NCBI GenBank assembly: GCA_963576735.1
Contig: OY755196.1
Span: forward strand, 9,591,912-9,655,911
Length of the DNA stretch: 64,000 bases
DNA from: Bedellia somnulentella
Lineage: Eukaryota > Arthropoda > Insecta > Lepidoptera > Bedelliidae
Reading direction: 5' to 3'
Shown: piece after piece, positions 26,601-38,709 of the stretch
Numbering within the stretch: position 1 is the stretch's first letter
Layout: the number at the start of each line of letters is the position of its first letter
Notes under the pieces: generated by a model
What the model saw: the letters and a program-made list of their open reading frames with translations, nothing else
What the model was told of the DNA's origin: nothing
Databases searched by the model: none
Program-made: the position numbers and the translations under genes

Positions 26601-29600
26601 AAAACAATACCGGCTCCACAAAACCAAAGGCTATGGGAAGCGTGAAACTAGTTGTGTTAATTTTTTTTGGTAGTTTTATGTTACGACTATTGCAGAGTTG
26701 ATATTCAGTTCGTAGTATTAATTTATTATATTTTGGTGATATTTTGGTATTTATAGAGGAAATTAACCATATCTTAAAATATATCTTAAAACGATAGCGA
26801 AATAATAAAAATATACATACCAAGAACCACTGCACTGTTGGCGCCGCTCCTCCAGCTACTTTACAATGTATTTTTCCCGAACTATTCATTTCCATCTTTC
26901 GATTATAAGGATGAGGTTCAAATCGTAGAGCGCCATCTGTTGACACGAAACAAACTGTAGTTTCGCTACTTGACGATAGATGGCAGTAAAATATGGTGCG
27001 AAGTTTTCCCGGGCTTTTGAATGAGTGAATAACATTGTATTAATTAAATCAAAGCAACAAATTAAATGTTTCGAACCGGCTTTGAGTCACACGGGTTAGT
27101 GACTTGAAGATCTTATAATTTGCAAACATTATTAGCATATTTCAATTAATTTTGCGTATTCAGTACATAATGCATATAGACGGATAAGTTCCAACGCGTA
27201 CATATGAACAGTTACGTTTAATTATAACATATAATTTCTTTATGCTTGCTTGTACTTAATATGTATTACATAAATAATCAAATCATAGTTACAAACTATA
27301 GAACACATTAGGTAAAAATACACCAAATAATAAAACAGAACTTGATGTTATGTGTTCGTAAAGGATGAAGGTAGGAGTTCAAATACGATATAAGGCAAAG
27401 GGCAAACATGTATCTGATTATTTCATTATCATTAAATAGAAAGCCACTTAGAAATAGGTTGTCTTATTATACATACATACATACATATACTCACGGCTAT
27501 AAATCCCTAGAAGGGGTAGCCAGAGCTAAGGAATTAAAAATTCCTCAGCCGCTTTTGGAAAATTGAGTAGGGAAAAGATGGTAAAGTTAAGGTTGTTGGT
27601 GATGGGTTTCCAAACGCATCGCCCAAAAATCCCTTAAAAGCCCCAATACCGTTAGTCACCTCTTACGTACACCCGTGGGTAGAAAGGGGTAGTGCTATTC
27701 TAAGCCGACACTACACGGCTATACGGCTTATTATCTCGATACATCAAAATAATTGTTATCTTACGAAAGCTGAGTTCACATTTTTTTGGATATAACATAC
27801 ATATACTCACGGCTATTAATTCCATAACGGAGCAGCCAGAGCATCTGACTTATTAATTCCTCAGCTTCTTATGGAAGTCTAGTAAGAAAAAGATGCTAAA
27901 CTAAAGGTTGGTGATGTATCTCAAGACACATCGCGCGAAATTCACTTAAAAGCCTTAATATCTCTAAAGAGCTTATTCCATTACACTTTGTCGTTGCTGA
28001 ATTCAGACGTCCTTCGAAGTAACTGCCGCAGACGCTTGTTATTCCACTACACAAATTTCAGTTTGAACGTTATTCCACTAGTCTGAATTCAGATTCTGCG
28101 GCTTTCAGACGTCTTCATTCAGACAAATGGAATAAGCTCTTAAGCCGCCTCTTTCGGTACCCGCAGACAAAATGGGTAGTGCTATTGTGGACACGACACA
28201 GCCATTCAACATAAAATAGTTACTTACTATTTTTAAGTTCCCGATGCCTTCTAAAAGCTCTGGATTCTGATCTCGGATGGCTGTGACCGAAGACACCTGG
28301 AAAACATATGTCAAATTAAATAAGTGTCCTGAGTTTGCTGTGTAGTGTCGGCTTAGAATAGCACTACCCCATTTCTTCCGGTGGGTGTATGTAAGAGGCG
28401 ACTAACGGTATTAGGGCTTTTAAGGGATTTTTGGGCGATGAGGTTGGACACCCATCACCAACAACCTTTTTTTTACCATCTTTCCCTCACTTAACTTTCC
28501 AAAAGTGGCTGAGGAATTTCTAATTCCTTAGCTCTGGCTACCCCATTTAGGGATTTATAGCCGTGAGTATATGTATGTATGAGTGTCCTGAAATTGTAAA
28601 TTCTGTTCAATTCTACGTTATGGTACGATATAACTGGGGCCACAATAAAACGCATTACACACTGAGTCCGCCGGGCCGCCGACATTGCCCGGCGGGCTGC
28701 GTTGAAAGAATTATGTCTAACTTATGTATGAAAACTAAACCGCCGACAAAAAGACGACATATGTCGGCAGCCCGGCGGGCTACTGAGTCTTGTTGTTGTT
28801 GGTGTATTGTGCTTGTTAACGACATTGAAATGGGACACAACCTATCTATATTTCTGACATTATAGTCGTAGTACAGTCCCAAAAAGAAGTAGCAATTTTT
28901 TTAACATACATACTTACAATGCTGTGTAGTGTCGGCTTAGAATAACACCACCCCAGTTCTACCCGTAGGTGATCGTAAGAGGCGACTAAGGGTATAGGGG
29001 CTTTTTAAGTGATTTTTGGGCGATGTGGTCGGAGACCCGTCACCAAAAACATTTATTATTACTATCTTTTCCCCAATCAACTTCCAAAAGTGGCTGAGGA
29101 ATTTCTCATTCCAAAGCTCTCGCTACCCCGTTAAGGGATTTATAGCCGTGAGTATATGTATGTATGTACATACTTACATACGTATATTCATGGCTATAAA
29201 TCCAGGGTAGCCAGAGCTTCGGAATAAGAAATTCCTCAGCCACTTTTGGAAGTTGCGTGGGAACAAGATTTTAATGTTAAGGTTGTTGGTGATCTCCAAC
29301 CGCATCGCCCAACAATAACTTAAAAGCCCAAATACCGTTAGTCGCTTCTTACGAACATCTACTGGTAGAAATGGGGTAGTGCTATTCTAAGCCGACACTA
29401 CACAGCTAGGAAACTATACACTCGAAGATGTGATTAATAATCCAATTGGAGCTGCTTGTTTATCTCTAAAAAGTAAAGACATCTTTATACAAAGTTAGGT
29501 TATGAATAGGGTTCCTCACTACAACTACATGTTCAATACTGAAATCAAACATTATTTATTTATTTATTATGAAACTAGCTTTTTGCCCGCGACTACGTCC

Positions 29601-32468
29601 GCGTGGCCTACATTTTTTGCATCCAGTTTACATCCAAAATACCAAAACACTATCTAACTACACTAACTTCTGTTTTATTGTATTTATATTCCCGTGGGCG
29701 TTGTAATAGATATAAAGAACATTGAGACTTTTTACCCTGAGACTGGCTACCCTTTTTTGGGATTTATAGCCGTTAGTATATTCTCATGATTGATTGATGG
29801 ATGAATTTCATACATTCCTTTTTGTAGTTGTTAGTCAATCGCATCAAGATTCAAATTTCTAGATACATTGTATTTATAGATCAAAAATCTGTATAATATA
29901 TTTCAGTCTCTTAGGGGATGAGTTCCAAAAAACCTTTTTAATTGTTCATAAGAAACATGAAACAAACCATTTTGTAACCAAGTTTCCATGTTCAAAAATG
30001 AAAATATCTTGAGTAAGTATGGAGAGCAGTTTGGCGTCCCAGTGCTGCCCCCTACACTGACTGTTGGTGATGTGTGAGAGACTTTGAGTAGTGAAGTATA
30101 TGGAGTTAACATAAAGTACATAAAATCCTGCCTATTTTTGAAACCAAAATGGCCGACTAGTGTTGGCCTGTAATCGACACTTTTTATCGATAATATTATA
30201 GCTGGTATTATAGCTGAAGAATTTGGTCGTGCTAACCCTAGGATCTAGAAAAAAATAATAGATATTTAGATTTCTGCATTGGGTGGTCCATTAACATAAA
30301 AATGGTGATTACGATTCGTGCTTCAAAAAACTTAAAGTAATTGCTGAAACATAGTAGCTATGGCTAGTACACGTATTTTTTATAAAGAAAAAGTGTCTTT
30401 CTCATGTTAAATCTGATACAGCCTAAATCATGCAATCCGTACATGAGACGTTGAGGCCAGTAACTAATTAAAAAAAACGAGCGCTTGCTTTGTAAATAGT
30501 GGGTTTACTGGTTTTTATTCTATTAACCTTCATTTATTGCGCCATTTGTTGGCTTATCAAAAACCAGAATGAACAGCAGCGGTAACAGAAATAGCCATTT
30601 CAAGAAATAAAATATTTGTATTTTTCATTTTTAATTATTATTATAGAAATATTAATAATTAACTCTTAATAATTAAAAATTAACACTTTATTCTCACTTC
30701 TGGACATATAACAATACTTAAAAAATATTTAAAAGCAAACCTAAAACTACTTATGCAACAGGTAACAAAAATAATTAAAAAAAAAACAAATGATACTAAA
30801 ACCTTTCAGTTAGGAAATATTATTTAACTTTATTAAATAAACCTCACTGTCTAAAATCATGTTCCATTTAACAAAAATATCTAGCATAACTGGCAAAATA
30901 AAAGAAAAATAAATTCTAAAGCATCTGCTACTGAATTGCTAAGCAAAATGAAGTGAACATATATTTATTATGTTTATGTTTGGTCTAATATTTTCCTTTC
31001 CGATTGCTTCTAGCCATTTTCGCCTTTTGGATTCATTTTTGGGGAGTCTGAAATAAGAAGGTTTTTTTCATATAATATCGATATAATACATCGACGATAG
31101 TAAAAAAAACATCCCTATCTTGAACATAACCTTAAACTTAAATTCAATAAATCTATATCAAATTGTATTGAAAACTCTGTAAATACACTTCACTGTGTAA
31201 AATTCAGTATACCATTAAAGTAGGATTAGCTATAAATGCTATATGAGTCTGCTATATGATGCTATAAAGAATAAAATCACAATAATAATAGTCGATTTAT
31301 TAGTTTTCCCATTTCTTACCGGTGAATTGTTAAATTAGGTCGATTCCTGCTTAAGTATGCTCTACAGGCCAGAATAGAACACTTCACCATTTTTAACAGA
31401 ATTTCAGCACTATACCACTGTTTATTTCACAATTAATTGTTATTTTTCTACAAAATTTCAATGTTTACAAACAAATCAAACCATAGACAACAAAAAACTT
31501 TGAAACTAAAATGGCGAATTCATCCACGAATTCTATATATAGTTATGTATAAGATTCTTGTGGCCAGCATCATTAAAATGGTGTTGGTATTAATAACACC
31601 CACAAAAATACTATCATCAGACAGAGACAACAATAGCTAATCATTTCGTCAAACACAATTTTGACAGAAAAGTTTATATAGAACATTATGTGATCTCCAT
31701 ATAATTCACTACTCAAAGGTGAGAGATTGCAATTATCTGTCAACTGATGGCGTTACTGAATTAACATTGAGATATTTACTATTATTTACAAACTATGCAT
31801 TCTGAGGCTTAAACAGAATATTAATTTATGCGTAAGTAAAGTATAATATATCTATGAGAATATTAGTTAAAAATAGTTAAATAAACAAAAGTTATAAACA
31901 TATTCTCAAACCTACCAAATGAATACGCAAAATTCATACAATATGCTTTCAATTATCTTTATTCATACATATTCGCATAGTTGAATTTGAAAAAGAAGGA
32001 TTAGTGCATCCTATTATTCTAACCTAACACAAAAGCAAAAAAAAATACTCAAAAAGACTTTGACCACCCGGGATTCGAACCTGGGTCTTTCGTACTGAGT
32101 GTTTACTAAACGGTATACCGCTACGCCACGCAGACATTTGTGTAAGTCTCAAATTTGTGATATGCTATATATCTAGTAGTCATACTATTGACAAACAATT
32201 AAATGGACAATTATTTTGATGAAAATGGATGAAACCCTTATTTTTTCCAAAAGACTATTAATGAAGAGTCCGATAAAGTCGGTCGATGAAAAAAATAATC
32301 GTGTAAATATGGGGAACCATATAAAAGTTATGTTTTTTTATGCTCCTGTGGGAACCCTTGCGAAATCCGGGATAAATTATATCCTATATGTTGGCCAGGT
32401 GTATAACCTACATTCATGCCAAATTTGATCAAGATCGGTCCTGTAGAATTAACGTGATGAACGGACAT

Positions 32469-32499
<31 letters not shown>

Positions 32500-35400
32500 T
32501 TTTTTCCAAAAATAGCAAATTTGGCTTCAGTATCGAAAATAAAACATATTCCACCGGTTTTTATTTTTTTTTCTTCAATGTACAGTTTTGACCTCGTTAC
32601 AGTCTTATTATAGTACTAGCTTTTTGCCCGCAACTACGTCCGCGTGGACTACATTTTTTGCATCCGGTTTACATCCAAAATACCAAAAATCGCAAAAAGA
32701 TTGCGATGCCCGAGGTTCGAACCTGGGTCTTCCGTTCGATTAGTATTTAACACGTACGAACAGTATACCGCTACGCCACGAAGATTTTAGTGTTGGTGTC
32801 AAAATTTTGATAACCTATATATCTAGTAGTCATACTATTGACAAACAATTGAAGGGACATTTATTTTGATGAAAATGGATGAAACCCTTATTTTTTCCAA
32901 AAAGACTATTAATGAAGAGTCCGATAAAGTTGGTCGATGAAAAAAATAATCGTGTAAATATGGGGAACCATATAAAAGTTATGTTTTTTTATGCTCCTGT
33001 GGGAACTCTTGTGAAATCCGGGATAAATTATATCCTATATGTTGGCCAGGTGTATAAGCTACATTCATGCCAAATTTGATCAAGATCGGTCCGGTAGAAT
33101 TAACGTGATGAACGGACATACAGACAGACAGACAGACAGACATTTTTTCAAAAATAGCAAATTCGGCTTCAGTGTCGAAAATAAAACATATTCCACCGGT
33201 TTTTATTTTTTTTTTCTTCAATGTACAGTTTTGACCTCGTTACAGTCTTATTATAGTATAGATAGATAGAAGATAGATAGAAGATAGATAGAAGATAAAC
33301 GTATACTACATAAAATATAAGTAACAATAAGGAAATTGCGATAAGGTGTGTATAATATTGTGCTGTGTAGTGTCGGCTTAGAATAACAGTACCTCATTTC
33401 TTTCGGTGGGTGTACGTAAGAGGCGACTAACGGTATTGAGGCTTTTAAGGGATTTTTGGGCGATGCGGTTGGAGACCCATCACCAATAACATTTATTTAA
33501 CCATCTTTCTTTTCCCCACTCAATTTTCCAAAAGTGGCTGAGAAATTTTCAATTACTTAGCTCTGGCTACCCCTTCTAGGGATTTATAGCCGTGAGTATA
33601 TGAGTATGATGCAATAAGGTATAAAGCCGTGATTGTTCAGTTGGTAGAACACCGCCTATCATGCAGACAGGCGTGGGTTTAAAACCCGGGTCGGGCCTAC
33701 ACCAATTCGTCTTTTCTAAATTCATATGTGAGGTAAATTTATCATGGTTGTTAGTTAACGATGGAGGAAATCTTCATGAAGAAACCACCATAGCTAAATT
33801 GTACTTAGTCATGTGACTGTATTCGTACAAAAATGGCGATAAATAAATAAATAAAAAAAAATTCTTTATTGGATAACATAAAGATCCATATTGTGGTTAG
33901 TAAGACTTAGAAATAAAATACTTAATAGCTAATATTAGTTGAAATCACAAAAAAATAAATAAAAATAAATCACATGATGCTGGTGCACTCCGCCCGAGCC
34001 AGGCCGAAACAAGCCACGGGACTTATCCAACCATAACCCTGACGAATTGCCTCAGCACGGGTGCGCACATGTCTTCGGCCACCATTTTCAGAATGCTATT
34101 GTGACTCTCTCTCACCCTCCTGACCAGTGACGCGACCTTTTTTCTGATGACGGCGTGAAAACCATCAGTATGAGCCTCTGCGAACATTGAGGATGCGCTA
34201 CACCAACGAGGGAGTCCCAACATCATTCTGAAAATATTATTGTACTGGACACGTAGGGTCTCCAGTGATCTTTTGGCATACGCAGACCACAGGCTGCCCG
34301 TGTACATTCCCTGACAGTACGCTTTGAAAAGCGTAATCTTAACAAGATCAGTACAGCGGGCAAACCTACGGGCCAGCATATTACCACGAACTGCTAGAGC
34401 CCTACGCTCTCTTTCAATGTCCACATCGTCTTTAAGGTCGTCGGTAAGATAATGACCAAGATATTTAAATTTATAGACTCGGTTGAGGTTCTTGCCATTT
34501 AAAATAATGGGTGGAATGGTTTCAGGAGTTTTACCGGCGGCCTTAAAGACCATGTATTCACTCTTCTTAACATTATATGCCAGTCCATGTTTCATAGCAT
34601 ACGTTTCGCAAAAACTAAGCATTTCTCTTAGTCCACGCACTGTCGGGCTCAGGAGCACCATGTCGTCAGCGTAGCTAATGTTATTGACGCTGATACCCCC
34701 AATCCTGCATCCGACACGCATGCTACTGATCCCGGCAATGAGCTCGTTGACATACAGGTTGAAAAGCTTTGGAGACGTCAACCCTCCCTGTCTCACGCCA
34801 CATTCCAGCCTGTATGCCCCCGAAAGAGAATTAGACCACCTAACATAATTGGTCTGGTTTGAATACCAATACTTAAAAATATTGGTAATTTCAACCGGCA
34901 TACCACTGTCATCCAGCTTTCTCCAAAGCACATCATAAGCCACGAGATCAGCTTGCTCCCTTTCACTTGAGTACACTGTTCAAGCAAAATTTGGGTTTTC
35001 AGAACACCAGGTGACAAAGTCACGTGTTGTTCAGAAATATCAGTACCTCTGCCAACCCTTCGGGGAAATATGGCGTAAACGTTTCAATTGAGTCTTTAAA
35101 TATGAGAAATAAGAGAAGTAGAAAGCCACTGAGGGAAAGATTGCCTGAGAAGAAGAAGCCGGTAAGTTTAACATAACATAAACGTTCACGCCGAATATCC
35201 CCGAAGGGGTTGGCAGAGGTACTAATACTTCTGAACATCACGTGACTTTGTCACCTGGTGTTCAGAGTACCCACGTTTTGCATGGACAGTGTACTCACGT
35301 GATAGGGGGCAGGCCTATCGCCGTTTTGTACGAATACACTGTCACATGACTAAGTACAACTCAGCCATGTGGGTTTCCTCACGATGTTTTCCCTCACCGT

Positions 35401-38400
35401 TAACAACCATGAGTAACCGGTAAGTAACAACGGCAAGTAGGATAGTTTGACATACAGACTCTATAAGTCGTCTATCTAATTAGTAAAATGTGAATATGAC
35501 TAGAAAAGTAACACGAGGACTCCAGGAAAAGAGGTTGATAATATCTCTGACCAACAAGTGACAAAAAGACAAGTGTGTTTCTGAAACTCAATACCTGTGC
35601 CACGTTGTTTGAAATTTTGGTTTAAAACTTGGTACATACATATACTCACGGCTATAAATCCCATGAAGGGGTAGCCAGAGCTAAGGAATTAGAAATCCCT
35701 CAGCCACTTTTGGAAGTAGCGTGGGGAAAAGGTGGTAAAAATAAAGGTTGTTGGTGATGGGTCTCCAACCGCATCGCCCAAAAATCCCTTAAAATGCCCC
35801 AATACCGTTAGTCGCCTCTTACGTACACCCACCGGAAGACATGGGGTAGTGCTATTCTAAGCCGACACTACACAGCTTATACAGATTAGTTTTGAAAATT
35901 CGAATACGGTTCGTAAACAAAAGAAGTTTAAACCCATCATAACTACATAACAGTAAAAAGCCGAGTAAAAGTTATAAAAATATGTTTCTTTGATCACAAA
36001 ATAGACTGCTAAACAATAACTTCTTGTCAGAACTTCCAATGCAAGCGTGAAAGCGCTGTAAAGATAGCTAAAGTAAAAACAAATCATGTGTACAATATTA
36101 CATTAAGCGCTTTGGTGCTATAAGATCTTTCTCCGATATAGCACAGTGAATGATTGTTAGTGAGTGTAGTGCTAATTGAACGGATCAAGGAATGACTGAC
36201 TTGTATGTAACTGTGAATGATGTAAAACAGTGCATTTGTTTTATTTAGAGACACTAGAGTGGCCATCATTTTGTGATGTAGTCTGGGATTTACCGCGCGA
36301 TGTAAATTGGGTAATATATGTATGTTATAGGAAAAAATAAGGAATACGCAATTCTAATTAATTTAGATAAAAAAATCATTCGCAGCAGCAGTAGATTTCG
36401 AAAATGATTTGCATGTATAGTTGAATGGTTGAAGAAAAATTAACTGATGCCGGATTGCGTGCTACTGATATGCATGAGTTTCAAAGATAATGTAGTTCAA
36501 TTCGTCACTGAATTAAACAAGCGTCATCATCATCATCAGCCCACACTCGTCCACTGCTGGACATAGGCATCTCCCATGGCGCGCCACCTCTTCCTATCCT
36601 CGGCCAGCCTCATCCAACCACTCCCGGCCACCTGCTTTAGGTCGTCGGTCCAGCGGGCTGGAGGGCGCCCCACACTGCGTCTGCCAGTGCGTGGTCTCCA
36701 CTCAAGAACTCGTCTTCCCCAGCGGTTATCGGTTCTTCGGCAGATGTGACCAGCCCACTGCCACTTCAACTTGCTGATCCGATGAGCTACGTCGGCCACT
36801 TTAGATCTCTGTCGGATCACGTCATTTCTGATGCGATCCAACAGAGTGATGCCGAGCATAGCTCGCTCCATCGCTCTTTAAGTGACTTTGAATTGGTGGA
36901 CTAGTCCAGCCGTGAGTGTCCACGTTTCCGCACCATACGTTAACACTGGCAGGACGCACTGGTTGAAAACCTTAGTCTTCAGACATTGTGGGATGGCCGA
37001 GGAGAAGATATACCGAAGTTTTCCAAAAGCAGCCCAGCCCAGCTGGATGCGTCTTGCAGCCTCTTTGTCGAAGTTGTTTCTACCGAGTCGTAGCGTTTGA
37101 CCTAGGTAGACGTACTCCGGCACAACTTCGAGCTCTGCTCCTCGACAAGAACTGGTCTTGGCTGAACAAGACGATTGAACATGATTTTCGTCTTGTCCAA
37201 GTTCATGCCAAGCCCCACCCGCCGAGAGGCTGAGTTTAGGCTACTAATCATCCCGCCGAGATCCTCCAGCGTTTCTGCCATAACGACTATGTCGTCCGCA
37301 AACCTGAGGTGTGAGATGTACTCGCCGTTGACACATATACCTTTTCCGTTCCAGTTCATCATCTTGAAGACGTCCTCCAACGCATTCGTGAACAGTTTCG
37401 GGGATATGACATCCCCCTGTCTCACCGCTCGCTGCAGTTGGATGGGTTCCGTCTTTTGATCCTGTACTTGGACGGTCATGGTCGCAGCATTGTACAAGTG
37501 TCTCAACACCTCAATGTAGCGCCAGTCGATTCGGCAACGCTGTAAGGATTGTAGAACAGCCCAGGTTTCGATAGAGTCGAAGGCTTTTTCATAGTCCACG
37601 AATGCTAGACACAGCGGCTGATTATACTCTTCGGTTTTCTGTATAATCTGCCGTACTGTGTGGATGTGGTCTACGGTGCTAAAGCCTTTTCGAAACCCAG
37701 CCTGCTCCACGGGCTGGAACTCGTCGAACCTCTGGGCAAGACGATTCGAGATGACCCGTGAGAACAGCTTATATACGTGGCTCAAGAGCGCGATCGGTCT
37801 GTAGTTCTTGAGAAGGGTTTTATCTCCTTTTTTGAAGAACAAGACCACGACGCTCTCGCTCAACGCCTCCGGAATAGTTCCACTGTAGATGACGTTGTTA
37901 AACAGATCTTCCAGGGCTCTCAGTACAGGTGTACCTCCTGCCCTTAGAAGCTCTGTCGTTACCCCGTCATCACCCGGAGCTTTGCTGTTTTTAAGCTGTC
38001 TCAGGGCCGATCTTATCTCGTCCAGGTCGACGTCTGGGATATCTTCGGTGAAGTGGCGAGTTAATGGAGCTCTGGGGTCGGTGTCGTGTTCCTCAGGTGG
38101 TGCGGCATGACTGGCATATAGCCTTCCGTAGAAGTTCTCAACTTCGCGGAGAAGCTCCGGCTTCGAGACAACGATCCTGCCGTCTTCCCTCTTAAGCTTC
38201 GTCAGCTGGCTTCGTCCAAGCTGCTGACTGAACACTTTGGACCCCCGGTTTCGCTCTATGGCCTCTTCAATGAGGCGCGTATTAAAGCTCCGGAGGTCTC
38301 GTCGAATCAGCTTTTTAATGTGCTTGGACAGAACCCGATGCTGCGACGAATGCTCTTGAGTATACGGCAGTTCGCGTCTTTGTCTCATAAGCTCTAGAGT

Positions 38401-38678
38401 CTCCTGGGAAAGCTTCGACTCCTTGCCATCGCGCCGCGTTTTAAAATGTCTGTGGCCCACTTCACGTAGAGCTCCTATCAACTGGTTGGCCTTCTCGTTA
38501 ACGTCGTCTGTGGTTTCCAGCGAGTCGAAACGGTTCTGTAGGTCCATTTGGAAGTTCTCGCTCCCAGATAGCAATTGGCGCAGGTTAGGGCGAAGAGTAG
38601 ATCTCATAAGACGTTTGCGCTCGAGCTTGTAGTTGATACTTAGAGTGCCTCTGACAAGTCGGTGATCGCTTCCGGTAT

Positions 38679-38709
<31 letters not shown>

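Noticed and set aside
26937..27050. Extension of the 26936 exon upstream (open frame with FYCHLSSSETTVCFVS)
   Set aside because: A good acceptor at 26937 explains the exon start and the extra residues do not match Ig strands well; kept only as an uncertainty in the exon entry.
32460..33145. Possible CRISPR-like or tandem array (ACAG repeats)
   Set aside because: A simple tetranucleotide microsatellite inside a dispersed eukaryotic repeat, with no spacers.
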